Assembly: GCA_965222515.1 (NCBI GenBank)
Contig: CBDCUE010000021.1
Location: forward strand, 62,001-126,000
Source: CBDCUE01 sp965222515
GTDB lineage: Bacteria > Pseudomonadota > Alphaproteobacteria > Rickettsiales > JABIRX01
Direction: 5' to 3'
DNA: 64,000 nucleotides
Shown: piece by piece, positions 27,912-36,402 of the stretch
Layout of the letters: each line of letters opens with the position of its first letter
Numbering within the stretch: the stretch's first letter is position 1
Notes under the pieces: generated by a model
What the model saw: the letters and a program-made list of their open reading frames with translations, nothing else
What the model was told of the DNA's origin: nothing
Database searches by the model: none
Made by a program: the position numbers and the translations under genes

Positions 27912-28289
27912 TAAATCTATAAGCTGGATTTTGTGTAAAGTAGTTATTTATCTTGAATAATTATCACTAATTATTTCTAGCAATCTACCCAAATAGCAGA
28001 ATATGAAGAATATTCCAAAATATCTTTAGATATTTTGTAGCTATTTCTATTTGATTTTGCACCTAGTGGGGTTTAGCCTAGCATTTTTTGTTACCAAAAA
28101 ACCGGTAAGCTCTTACCTTACCTTTTCACCCTTACCTAAAAAAATAGGCGGTTATTTTCTGTGCCACTGGCCTTAAATAATTTTAAATAAAATTATCCAC
28201 TTGAAGTTATCAAGCACTATTTCTCCATGGTGTCCAGACTTTCCTCTGTTGCAGATTTAAAATTTACAACAGCAACTACAAGATTTATC
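27912..28289 (-). ncRNA. rnpB: RNase P RNA (M1 RNA), bacterial type A
   Basis: On the reverse strand the conserved 5' segment GAGGAAAGTCTGGACACC, the central GGTAAGGTAAGAGCTTACCGG region with GCTAGGCTAAACCCCAC, and the 3' AATCCAGCTTATAGA are in the right order. The ends were set by P1: GATAAATC at the 5' end pairs perfectly with GATTTATC at the 3' end. The length of about 378 nt fits type A. The RNA cuts the 5' leaders of tRNA precursors. Confidence 0.93.
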
Positions 28290-28296
28290 AAAAAAG

Positions 28297-28302
28297 ATTA
28301 TA
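28297..28302 (-). promoter_or_regulatory. -10 box of rnpB
   Basis: On the reverse strand a perfect TATAAT lies 7 nt before the 5' end predicted from helix P1. No good -35 box is seen at 16-18 bp spacing. Confidence 0.55.
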
Positions 28303-28366
28303 AAGACTTTTATTTAATTAAAAACTATATTATTTTTGTAATTAACTTAAAAAAAAATTAAAAAGT

Positions 28367-29029
28367 ATGGCTATTATTGAATTAAAAAATCTTACTAAAT
28401 TTTATGGTATTAAACATAGTAAAGTTGAAATTTTTAAAGATGTTAATTTTAAAATAAATAAAGGAGACAACATAGCTTTAGTTGGTCCTAGTGGTAGCGG
28501 AAAAACAACTTTATTACAAATTTTAGGACTTTTGGATGTTCCTTGCTCTGGCTCAATATTATTTAATGATAAAAAAGTAACTACAGAAAAAGAAAGAGTT
28601 AAATTTCGTAGAGAATCAATTGGCTTCATATATCAATTTCATCATTTAATGCCAGAATTCACAGCAATAGAAAATGTTATTATGCCCTTAATGATTAATA
28701 AAAAAAGCAAAAAAGAATCATTATTAGAAGCAGAAGAAATATTGATTTCTTTGGGTTTAAAAAACAGAATGAATAACAGGCCTCATAGTTTATCAGGTGG
28801 AGAAAGACAAAGAGTATCCATTGCTAGAGGCTTGGTGCATAAGCCTGAAATATTATTAGCAGATGAGCCAACTGGAAATTTAGACCCCTCTAATGCAGAT
28901 AATATTTTTAATATCTTTCTTTCCGAATTAAAAAAGAGAAATCAAACTTCAATAATAGTAACTCACTCTCAAGATATAGCTAAAAAATGTGCTAAAATCA
29001 TTACCATATCTAATAAAAATTTAAAATGA
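28367..29029 (+). CDS. lolD: Lipoprotein-releasing system ATPase LolD
   Basis: LolD drives release of lipoproteins from the inner membrane with LolC/E. The 220-residue ABC ATPase has Walker A GPSGSGKTT, the Q-loop IYQFHHLMPEFTAIENV (typical of LolD/MacB types), signature LSGGERQRVSIARGL and Walker B ILLADEPTGNLD. It fits the lipoproteins seen at 3.4-4.2 kb. The membrane subunit is not in the window; a 75-residue DUF1467-like gene follows with a 4-nt overlap. Confidence 0.9.
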   Translation: MAIIELKNLTKFYGIKHSKVEIFKDVNFKINKGDNIALVGPSGSGKTTLLQILGLLDVPCSGSILFNDKKVTTEKERVKFRRESIGFIYQFHHLMPEFTAIENVIMPLMINKKSKKESLLEAEEILISLGLKNRMNNRPHSLSGGERQRVSIARGLVHKPEILLADEPTGNLDPSNADNIFNIFLSELKKRNQTSIIVTHSQDIAKKCAKIITISNKNLK

Positions 29030-29253
29030 TTAGTTTTTTAATGATCTATTTTTTAATTTGGTGGATATTATTATTTGTATCTTTGCCTATTTGTATTAAA
29101 GAAAAAGAAACTAACACTAAAAAAATCTATAAAAAAGAAATAACAAAAATTTATTTACTACCAAAGCTATTAATTATCACCATCACATCTTTACCCTTAG
29201 CTTATTTTTTTAATGAATATTTAAAAGAAATGATTATAGAATTTTTAAAATAA
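29026..29253 (+). CDS. DUF1467-family small membrane protein
   Basis: The 75-residue protein has two predicted membrane helices (residues about 3-23 and 47-65). The start ISFLMIYFLIWWILLFVSLPI has the WW...LP pattern of DUF1467, a small alphaproteobacterial family of unknown role. It is coupled to lolD by ATGA. Its 3' end overlaps the convergent alr gene by 9 nt. Confidence 0.7.
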   Translation: MISFLMIYFLIWWILLFVSLPICIKEKETNTKKIYKKEITKIYLLPKLLIITITSLPLAYFFNEYLKEMIIEFLK

Positions 29254-30348
29254 ATAATTCCTTCTACATCTATGTCCCAAAGAGGCGATTATTTCGTATG
29301 AAATTGTTTCTGCTCTTGATGCTAGCTGGCTTAATTTAACATTTTCTCCAATAATTTCTACCTCATCACCTATCTTTATTTCATTTTTTTTAAAAGATGA
29401 AATATCTATCATAATCATATCCATAGATACATAACCCAAAACAGGCACTGATTTATTTTTTATATAAACATAGCTTTTATTTGAAAGTGATCTTAAATAT
29501 CCATCAGCATATCCTATGGGGACAGTTGCTAAAACCATATTTTTGGCCACGGGACAAATATTGCCATATCCTACCATACCATCTTCTTCTATTTTTTTGA
29601 TATGAATCACTTTTGACATAAGATTAAAAACCTGTTCCATAGGATTTGCTTTAAAATATGGTGTAGGATTAATCCCAAAAAGCCCAGCACCTGGTCTTAC
29701 TAAATCAAAATGATATTCTTTTCCTAAAAAAATACCTGAAGAATTTACTAAACTATATTTATAATTAGGTAACAACTTAATGATTTCTTTAAATCTATTT
29801 AACTGCTCCTTATTCCTAACATTATCTATTTGATTAGCACAAGCTAGATGTCCTATAACATATAAAACATCTATATTTGATAAGATTTTTCTTGTGGTTT
29901 TTGCTATTTTTTTGACTTCTAAAAAACTAATGGCCTGTCTATTAAGTCCTGTTTCTATATGCAAAATTGCTGAGAATTTTTGATTTTGTTTTTTAGCAAA
30001 ATCATTCCAAATATTTATTTGAGCCAAATCATTAAGGACAGGAACTAAATTACATTCTGCAAAAGCTTCTATTTCATCATATTTAATACCATTTAAAATA
30101 TAAATATTACCTTTTTTACTTAAATTTCTCAAAAAAATCCCCTCTCCTAAAGTGGCCACAAAAAAATCCTGACAATCCACCTCTAATAATGCCAAAAAAA
30201 TCTTACCTACTCCAAGACCATAAGCATCAGCCTTTAACACAGTAGAAGTTTTTGCAGGAGCTACTTGCTCTTGATAAGTTTTATAATTTTTTTGAATTTT
30301 TGACAAATCTACATTTAAAGTAATATCAAAAAATTTATTTTTATACAT
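29245..30348 (-). CDS. alr: Alanine racemase
   Basis: Alr supplies D-alanine for peptidoglycan. The PLP lysine lies in TVLKADAYGLGVGK near residue 39, the catalytic Tyr in GMVGYGNICP, and GYADGYLRSLSNK and YVSMDMIMIDIS are present. The 367 residues are normal. It is convergent with the lolD pair and lies 36 nt after the coaE-side genes on the same strand. Confidence 0.95.
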   Translation of the reverse strand: MYKNKFFDITLNVDLSKIQKNYKTYQEQVAPAKTSTVLKADAYGLGVGKIFLALLEVDCQDFFVATLGEGIFLRNLSKKGNIYILNGIKYDEIEAFAECNLVPVLNDLAQINIWNDFAKKQNQKFSAILHIETGLNRQAISFLEVKKIAKTTRKILSNIDVLYVIGHLACANQIDNVRNKEQLNRFKEIIKLLPNYKYSLVNSSGIFLGKEYHFDLVRPGAGLFGINPTPYFKANPMEQVFNLMSKVIHIKKIEEDGMVGYGNICPVAKNMVLATVPIGYADGYLRSLSNKSYVYIKNKSVPVLGYVSMDMIMIDISSFKKNEIKIGDEVEIIGENVKLSQLASRAETISYEIIASLGHRCRRNYLF

Positions 30349-30384
30349 ATTTTAGCTATTAATATTATACAAGAGTCTTACTTT

Positions 30385-30846
30385 TTATTCTACTCTCTTT
30401 TTTTTAAAAATATCATTAGCTCTTTTTTCAAATGCTAAGGTCATTTTTCTATATGCAGTTTCAAAAAAAAAAGAGAAAATTTTATTCAAAAAAAAAGAAT
30501 TTAATTCTATATCTATATCAAAAAGAATTCTGGTTTTATTTGCAGATATTTTTTGAAATTGCCATTTTGTTTTTAAGATTTTAAAAGGACCAGAAATTAA
30601 TGCAACATCTATAATATAGTTATTATCTTCGTAAGAAGAAACCGTTTTTGAAATATAATCATAGTTAAATGCCTTAAAATCTACCGTAGTTCTAGCATAG
30701 AAAATATCTTCTCCCTTTCTTTCTGTAATAATTATTTTTTTGCACCAAGGTAAAAATTCTGAATATTTTTCAACCTCCATAACTAATTCATAAAGCTGTT
30801 TATTAGAAAAATCTAAAATTTTACTTTCTGAGTGAGTATGTATCAT
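30385..30846 (-). CDS. COQ10/RatA-family START-like protein
   Basis: The 153-residue protein shows the family pattern: TLYELVMEVEKYSEFLPWC-like N-terminus, FKAFNYDYISKTV and a C-terminal amphipathic helix AFEKRANDIFKK. Alphaproteobacterial members act like mitochondrial Coq10, binding ubiquinone and supporting respiration. E. coli RatA is described as a ribosome-interfering toxin, but no RatB partner is present, so the ubiquinone role is preferred. It overlaps coaE by 4 nt. Confidence 0.85.
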   Translation of the reverse strand: MIHTHSESKILDFSNKQLYELVMEVEKYSEFLPWCKKIIITERKGEDIFYARTTVDFKAFNYDYISKTVSSYEDNNYIIDVALISGPFKILKTKWQFQKISANKTRILFDIDIELNSFFLNKIFSFFFETAYRKMTLAFEKRANDIFKKKRVE

Positions 30847-31424
30847 TTTTTTAATAAATTACTTATAATATTTTCTAAATCACGAAATAACCTATCTTTT
30901 TTATAAATATTATTCAATACCCAATTTGCTAGATTTTCTTTGTTTTTGAATTTTCTTTGTTTTTTTAAAATCTCTGCTAATTTATCCAAACTACCCTTAT
31001 TTCTTAGCAAGAATCTTTCTTGTTGCAATTCTTTTGAAGTTTTTATATAAATAACATAATCACATTTTTTATCCAAACCATTTTCAAATAACAAAGCAAT
31101 ATCTAAAAATAATAAGTCTTCATCTATGTTCTTTTTTAAAAAATTATCTAGTTCTTTTTTAACCAAAGGATGTAAAATTCTTTCCAATAAATGCAAAATA
31201 CCTTGATCAAAAAAAGCCAAATCAGATAATTTCTGCTTGTTAATTTTGTTGTTTTCAATAATTTCTGGTATTTTTTTTTCTATCTCAACAATAAAAGATT
31301 CTTTTGTATAAATTTCTTCAACTATTTTATCAGCATCAAATATTTTATATTTCTTTTCTTGCAAATAATCAGAAATAATAGTTTTTCCAGAAGCTATTTC
31401 TCCTGTTAAACCCACAATTTTCAT
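30843..31424 (-). CDS. coaE: Dephospho-CoA kinase
   Basis: CoaE performs the last step of CoA synthesis. The P-loop reads GLTGEIASGKTIISDYL, and FDADKIVEEIY and FLDIALLFENGLDKKCDYVIYI follow as expected. The family Gly-Ile-Gly before Ser-Gly-Lys is Glu-Ile-Ala here, a mild change. The 193 residues are complete. It overlaps sodC by 4 nt and the COQ10-like gene by 4 nt, forming a tight rpoH-sodC-coaE-coq10 transcript. Confidence 0.93.
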   Translation of the reverse strand: MKIVGLTGEIASGKTIISDYLQEKKYKIFDADKIVEEIYTKESFIVEIEKKIPEIIENNKINKQKLSDLAFFDQGILHLLERILHPLVKKELDNFLKKNIDEDLLFLDIALLFENGLDKKCDYVIYIKTSKELQQERFLLRNKGSLDKLAEILKKQRKFKNKENLANWVLNNIYKKDRLFRDLENIISNLLKK

Positions 31425-31972
31425 TTAGCAATACCAATAATTCCTCCCGCTACTTTTTTTCCTGCATTACCTACCTTCCCTGTTCCATCATCTTCATCTT
31501 GATGAATAATAATCGTTCTACCAATAATATTGTTTGGACCTGATAGTTTTATATTTGAATTATTAAAATTCATTGATATTTTATAATATTCATCAGCAAC
31601 AATATTTCCTAAATCTCCTATATGCCTTTCTTTTATATTTAAAGTTGAATGTTCGTGATTATTAGGATTAAAATGACTTCCTACATTATTAAATTTTTCA
31701 TCAGTCAAATCTCCATATTGATGAATATGAAAACCATGCCTACCTGTTGCAATATTTTTAATATCAACTGCAATATTGATAGTTCTATCTTCATTTTCAG
31801 TGAATTTTATTTTACCCAAAATTCTGCCTGTTCTTGATGCCCTAACCACTGCAACAGCCTTTTTTACAGAGCTGATTTTTGGCAAGTCTATTCTTTTTAG
31901 TTTACCACTATCTTTTACAAGAAAATTACAAGATGTAGTAAATAAAACAAAAACTAATAGAATTTTATTCAT
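31421..31972 (-). CDS. sodC: Cu/Zn superoxide dismutase, lipoprotein type
   Basis: The 183-residue protein begins with a signal peptide ending TTSC (Cys15 possibly lipidated). Metal ligands are present: HGFHIHQYGD, GSHFNP, EHSTLNIKERHIGDLG and IIIHQDEDD. Two usual features are missing. Neither Cys of the conserved intrasubunit disulfide is seen (the last is Gly in VAGGIIGI), and the active-site Arg is Lys (GNAGKKVAGG). It should sit at the periplasmic membrane face and dismute superoxide. It is coupled to rpoH by an 8-nt overlap, which links it to the heat-shock regulator gene. Confidence 0.88.
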   Translation of the reverse strand: MNKILLVFVLFTTSCNFLVKDSGKLKRIDLPKISSVKKAVAVVRASRTGRILGKIKFTENEDRTINIAVDIKNIATGRHGFHIHQYGDLTDEKFNNVGSHFNPNNHEHSTLNIKERHIGDLGNIVADEYYKISMNFNNSNIKLSGPNNIIGRTIIIHQDEDDGTGKVGNAGKKVAGGIIGIAK

Positions 31973-32828
31973 AATAATTATTTTTAAAAAATACAGTTAT
32001 TTTCTCTAAAGCCCTTTCTTCAATTTGCCTAACTCTTTCTAAAGAAATATTATATTTATTGCTTAAATCTTTTAGAGTTATAGCTTTCTCACTTAATTTT
32101 CTAGCATAAATCACTTCTTTCTCCCTGTCATTTAGAATTTGCATTGATTTATATAAAATGTTTCTTTTATTTTCTGTTTCTTGATTTTTTAACACAATTT
32201 CTTCTTGAGTAGCTTGCTCTAATATTATTGTATCTAGCAAAGAACTAGATTCTTCCTCTTCCTCATTTTTTATCTTATCTTCTAAATAAATATCTGCTTG
32301 ACCTAATCTTGAAAGCATTTCTTTAGTGTCTTTTATAGAAACACCCATTTCCACTGCCATATCCTTGATGTTATCTTCACTAAGAGATGCACCTGAATAA
32401 TCCAAAATTTTTTTCTTAACTTTACTTAAATTAAAAAATATCTTTTTTTGAGCAGCTGTTGTACCAATTTTTACTAATGACCAAGATTTTAAAATATATT
32501 CTTGAATTTGAGCTTTGATCCAAAGCATTGCATAGGTAGATAATCTAACCCCTTTTTTTATATCAAATTTTTTAATAGACCTCATTAAACCAATATTTCC
32601 TTCAGAAATAATATCCATTAAAGAAATTCCATAATTCTTGTAAGAAAAAGCTATTTTTACTACTAACTTTAAATGAGAAGTGATTAGTTTTTGAGCAGAT
32701 TTTAAATCTCCTTGATCCTGATATTTAGCAAACAAACATTGTTCTTCCTCTAATGATAGTAAAGGGATTTTATTTATCTCCTTAATATATATTTGTAATT
32801 CCGAAGAATTACTTAGAATTGGCAACAT
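31965..32828 (-). CDS. rpoH: RNA polymerase heat-shock sigma factor (sigma-32)
   Basis: Region 2 reads LVVKIAFSYKNYGISLMDIISEGNIGLMRSIKKFD, the RpoH box appears as AAQKKIFFNLSKVKKK, and region 4 ends LSNKYNISLERVRQIEERALEKI. The 287 residues are typical. It probably directs transcription of chaperone and protease genes. It is the first gene of a tightly overlapped group with sodC and coaE. Confidence 0.94.
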   Translation of the reverse strand: MLPILSNSSELQIYIKEINKIPLLSLEEEQCLFAKYQDQGDLKSAQKLITSHLKLVVKIAFSYKNYGISLMDIISEGNIGLMRSIKKFDIKKGVRLSTYAMLWIKAQIQEYILKSWSLVKIGTTAAQKKIFFNLSKVKKKILDYSGASLSEDNIKDMAVEMGVSIKDTKEMLSRLGQADIYLEDKIKNEEEEESSSLLDTIILEQATQEEIVLKNQETENKRNILYKSMQILNDREKEVIYARKLSEKAITLKDLSNKYNISLERVRQIEERALEKITVFFKNNYYE

Positions 32829-32929
32829 TTTTTTATTTTTAATTAGTATATATTAAAACAAAATTGATTTGTTTTGTATATTATTAAGATCGTTGCACAA
32901 ACGAATCTTTTCCATTATTAAAATATAGT

Positions 32930-33181
32930 TTATACTGCTTGAACTAAAGCAATTGTTTTGGCTTTTGTTTTTTTGAAAGCTACAACTCCATTAATTAATG
33001 AATAAATTGTGTGATCTTTTCCTAAACCAACATTTTCTCCTGGATAATATTTTGTCCCTCTTTGTCTTAAAATAATTTGACCTGCTTTTATTACTTGACC
33101 AGCATATAATTTGATACCCAGCCTTCTACCTGCCGAGTCTCTACCGTTTCTGGAACTACCACCTGATTTTTTATGAGCCAT
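32930..33181 (-). CDS. rpmA: 50S ribosomal protein L27
   Basis: The N-terminus [20 protein letters not shown] and [16 protein letters not shown] are diagnostic. At 83 residues it is complete. It follows rplU by 20 nt, the conserved rplU-rpmA pair. The gap up to rpoH (32829-32929) shows no gene. Confidence 0.98.
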   Translation of the reverse strand: MAHKKSGGSSRNGRDSAGRRLGIKLYAGQVIKAGQIILRQRGTKYYPGENVGLGKDHTIYSLINGVVAFKKTKAKTIALVQAV

Positions 33182-33201
33182 TTTTCTGTATTATTTAGTT
33201 A

Positions 33202-33516
33202 TTAGTTAAGTTTTATATCGCTAATTTTTACAAGAGTATATTCTTGCTTATGACCTATTTTTCTTCTGTAATTATGTCTTCTTTTCTTTTTAAACACTAT
33301 AATTTTTTTATCTCTTTCATTACCAACAACCGTAGCTGTAACAGTTGCTCCTGCTACATTTGGAGCTCCTATATGAGATTCTTTACCATCATTTAGTAAT
33401 AAAACATTATCAAAAGTAACAAAGGCATCTTTTTCCAGATCAGTCCTGTCAATTTTTATTAGTTCATCTTTATTAGCTTTATATTGCTTTCCGTTATTTT
33501 CAAATATTGCAAACAT
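33202..33516 (-). CDS. rplU: 50S ribosomal protein L21
   Basis: The 104-residue protein has the L21 pattern MFAIFENNGKQYKANKDELI and the C-terminal VFKKKRRHNYRRKIGHKQEYT. It is followed by rpmA. A near-consensus promoter lies at 33547-33575. Confidence 0.98.
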   Translation of the reverse strand: MFAIFENNGKQYKANKDELIKIDRTDLEKDAFVTFDNVLLLNDGKESHIGAPNVAGATVTATVVGNERDKKIIVFKKKRRHNYRRKIGHKQEYTLVKISDIKLN

Positions 33517-33546
33517 AGTTTTTTATAAAATATTTTATGAAAATGA

Positions 33547-33575
33547 AATATAATATGATTATTTAATAATGTCAA
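33547..33575 (-). promoter_or_regulatory. Sigma-70 promoter of rplU-rpmA
   Basis: On the reverse strand TTGACA (33570-33575) and TATATT (33547-33552) are separated by 17 bp. The start would be about 25 nt before the rplU ATG. Confidence 0.7.
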
Positions 33576-33582
33576 TTATTTA

Positions 33583-34488
33583 CTAGCTGTGTAACTTCTT
33601 TTTTTCTTTATGATTTAATTTATAACCAATATTAAATAGAAAAATATCTAAATCTTGAGAAATACTATATTCTCTTTTAAAGGAATTCTGCTCAACATCA
33701 TATTTATATTCTAAATTTCGCAGATTATAATATTTAATAGCAAAAATTAATTGGGATTTGTTTTTTAAAGTATATAAAAACCCTAATTGCAGTTTATTTA
33801 AAGGCACAATATCAGATTCTCCTCTTGCTGGCTTAAATACAGACACACCATATCCTGCTCCTATGTAAGGAATAATCTTTCTCTTTCTTGAAGCAAGATG
33901 AAAATATATATTAAATGAAAGAGAACTTATATTAATTTCACTACCTATATTTCCATTAAGCTCTCCGTTAATATCATCATTCTGCACAGGTCCATCTTCT
34001 GTATAAGAACCATCACCAACAGGATCGCTATTAGATACCGTTAAAGAATTTTTAGAGATACTAGCAAACTCCAACCTGTCAAGAGATAGAGCCACATCAT
34101 AACGAAAAAAATTATGTTGCTGACCAAATGACATATCCAAACCTAAATTACCTTTAAAATCTATCTCACCTTGATAATTAATATTATTTTCAGTTCCTAA
34201 ACTAGGATAAAACACCTTATTAGAAGAAAATCCTCTACTTTTATCTGTGATAAGATGTTCTATTCCAAGAGTAAAATAAAGATTTTTAGTTTCTTCAGAC
34301 TTTTTATGCCATTCTGCAGAATGTTCTCCCGTATATTGACTATAATTAGGGATTTGAATATGCTTTCTTTTTCTTAATTCTTTACCAAATTGTCTAATTG
34401 GCGGGATAGTTTCTATAATATATTTATCTTTAGCAAAAGCAGGAAGACAAAACAAAATAGCAAATAATAAAACTATATTCAAATTCAT
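33583..34488 (-). CDS. Outer membrane beta-barrel protein, opacity/OmpA-barrel like
   Basis: The 301-residue protein starts with a signal peptide (cleavage after CLPAFA). Alternating strands such as NLGLDMSFGQQHNFFRYDVALSL, PYIGAGYGVSVF and KLQLGFLYTL, and a C-terminus IFLFNIGYKLNHK, fit an eight-stranded surface barrel of the rickettsial surface-antigen type. No enzyme motif is present. It starts 1 nt after the obg stop and so belongs to the der-obg transcript. Confidence 0.7.
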   Translation of the reverse strand: MNLNIVLLFAILFCLPAFAKDKYIIETIPPIRQFGKELRKRKHIQIPNYSQYTGEHSAEWHKKSEETKNLYFTLGIEHLITDKSRGFSSNKVFYPSLGTENNINYQGEIDFKGNLGLDMSFGQQHNFFRYDVALSLDRLEFASISKNSLTVSNSDPVGDGSYTEDGPVQNDDINGELNGNIGSEINISSLSFNIYFHLASRKRKIIPYIGAGYGVSVFKPARGESDIVPLNKLQLGFLYTLKNKSQLIFAIKYYNLRNLEYKYDVEQNSFKREYSISQDLDIFLFNIGYKLNHKEKKKLHS

Positions 34489-34489
34489 T

Positions 34490-35470
34490 TTATAACATTT
34501 TTAAAACTTCTCTTTTCATTTGCTCTAAATTTCTTTTAGCCAAAGAAGATATTGCTAATATATTATTATTATTTGTTTTCTTCTGCAAATCAATTATTTT
34601 TTTACTCAGCTCTTCTTCATCTATTAAATCTATTTTATTCAAAATAAGCAATTCTTTTTTTGTAGTCAATATAGAACTATAATTTTGCAATTCTTTTCTA
34701 ATAATTTGATAATCTTGGTATAAATCTTTTGAGCTAACATCTATTAAATGAATCAAAGCCTTGCATCTTTCTATATGTTTTAAAAATCTATACCCTAATC
34801 CTACCCCCTCGCTTGCTCCTTTAATTAACCCTGGTATATCTGCTATAACAAAATCTTTATCATCCACAAATACCACTCCTAATTTTGGCTTTAAAGTTGT
34901 AAATGGGTAATTTGCAATTTTTGGTTTTGCATGAGAGATACTGCTAAGTAATGTAGATTTACCAGCATTAGGAAAACCAATCACTCCAACATCAGAAATG
35001 ATTTTTAATTGCAATTCTATGTTTAATTCTTTGCCCTGCTCTCCTTTTTGTGCTGTTTTCGGCGATTGATTTCTTGAATTTTTAAAAGCTGTGTTACCAG
35101 CTCCACCCTTGCCCCCTTCCAGCAAAATAATTTGATCACCAGCATTATCCAAATCAGCAATTACTTTTTTAGTATCAGTCAATATTTGAGTTCCAACTGG
35201 AACTTCTAAAATAACATCTTTACCTGCCTTACCAAAACGATTTTTTCCTTTTCCTCCTTCACCATTATCTGCTTTATGATGTTTTCTATAATAAAAATCT
35301 ACCAAAGTATTTTTACTAGAAATAGCCTTAAAAATAACATCTCCTCCCTTACCGCCATTACCACCATCTGGCCCTCCTTTAGGAACATTCGCCTCTCTTC
35401 TAAAGCTAGCACAACCATTACCGCCATTGCCACTTTTTATATAAATTTTTGCTTCATCTATGAATCTCAT
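34490..35470 (-). CDS. obgE: GTPase Obg/CgtA
   Basis: Obg is an essential GTPase of large-subunit assembly. The glycine-rich OBG fold (SGNGGNGCASFRREA, GGPDGGNGGKGGDV) is followed by a G domain with GFPNAGKSTLLSS, DIPGLIKGASEGVGLG and NKIDL. At 326 residues it has the short alphaproteobacterial form. It overlaps the upstream restriction endonuclease gene by 4 nt. Confidence 0.96.
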   Translation of the reverse strand: MRFIDEAKIYIKSGNGGNGCASFRREANVPKGGPDGGNGGKGGDVIFKAISSKNTLVDFYYRKHHKADNGEGGKGKNRFGKAGKDVILEVPVGTQILTDTKKVIADLDNAGDQIILLEGGKGGAGNTAFKNSRNQSPKTAQKGEQGKELNIELQLKIISDVGVIGFPNAGKSTLLSSISHAKPKIANYPFTTLKPKLGVVFVDDKDFVIADIPGLIKGASEGVGLGYRFLKHIERCKALIHLIDVSSKDLYQDYQIIRKELQNYSSILTTKKELLILNKIDLIDEEELSKKIIDLQKKTNNNNILAISSLAKRNLEQMKREVLKML

Positions 35471-36402
35471 TGTTTTATAATCATTTTTAGTTCTTTATAT
35501 ATTTCTTGCCAAGACATTTCAATCTCTGGACATTTATTAATTATATTATTTATTGCATTATCATACAGATCTATTTGGTATATTTTTTCTTCTTTCTTTT
35601 TTTCTAATTTAATTTTATTTTTTATAATTTTTATTAACCTCTTATCTTTTTTACCTTCAGCTAATTTTTGAGCTTTTAATTTTTTTATATATTCTAATTC
35701 AAAAATAGTTTCGTCTATATAAAAACCAAAATCCTCTTCTTTTAAGTCTACAATGCTACTTTCAGGAGTTGGAAAATTATAACATAACTGCCCTTCTATT
35801 CTCTGATTTACAAATGGTTTTAAAGTAGAAAAATATTTTAAATTTTCTAATGAAAAAATTTGATTAACTAAATCAATCATCAGAATTAATGTTATATGAT
35901 TATTATAAGCACTCTCTTTATAAAGTTGTTCCACATTTCCTTTCTTTATAGTAAATACTTTTTTTGCTGATGTTTTTAATTCAAGACAAAATTTTTTACC
36001 GTTATTTAAAGTAATAATAAAGTCTGGTTGAACTGATTTGATACCTTCTACAATAATTTTTTTTTCTTCACCATTATAAATAAATTTGTGAGAGCTGTCT
36101 CCACCTAAAAGCTTTATATTACTAATATTCTTATTAAGTTTTAAATATTCCAAAAACAACTCTTCTATAAACCAACCCCATATAATATTTCTTCCCCATT
36201 TTATTTCTCCTCTACCTAATGTTCCTCCTTTTATTTTAAATTCTAAACTTTCATATTTTACAAATTCTTCATATATATTCTGAATATCATTTTTTACTTT
36301 TATAAAAATTTCTCTCTTTAATTTATAAATAAAGATTTTTTCATATAAATTAGCAATTTGTTGAAAATCCATTTCATCTAACCTTGGTAACAATATATTC
36401 AT
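35467..36402 (-). CDS. Putative type II restriction endonuclease
   Basis: The 311-residue protein has one PD-(D/E)XK-type site: SVQPDFIITLNNGKKFCLELKTSAKK, with Asp and Glu-x-Lys in the right spacing (around residues 130-145). The rest is unrecognised, as is usual for restriction enzymes. The call comes mainly from its position: it overlaps the 5' C5-methyltransferase gene by 4 nt and the 3' obg gene by 4 nt. It would cut unmethylated DNA at the site protected by that methylase. Confidence 0.7.
   Translation of the reverse strand: MNILLPRLDEMDFQQIANLYEKIFIYKLKREIFIKVKNDIQNIYEEFVKYESLEFKIKGGTLGRGEIKWGRNIIWGWFIEELFLEYLKLNKNISNIKLLGGDSSHKFIYNGEEKKIIVEGIKSVQPDFIITLNNGKKFCLELKTSAKKVFTIKKGNVEQLYKESAYNNHITLILMIDLVNQIFSLENLKYFSTLKPFVNQRIEGQLCYNFPTPESSIVDLKEEDFGFYIDETIFELEYIKKLKAQKLAEGKKDKRLIKIIKNKIKLEKKKEEKIYQIDLYDNAINNIINKCPEIEMSWQEIYKELKMIIKQ

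Noticed and set aside
30385..30846. RatA toxin of a toxin-antitoxin pair
   Set aside because: No RatB-like partner is next to it; the coaE linkage and alphaproteobacterial context favour a Coq10-like role.
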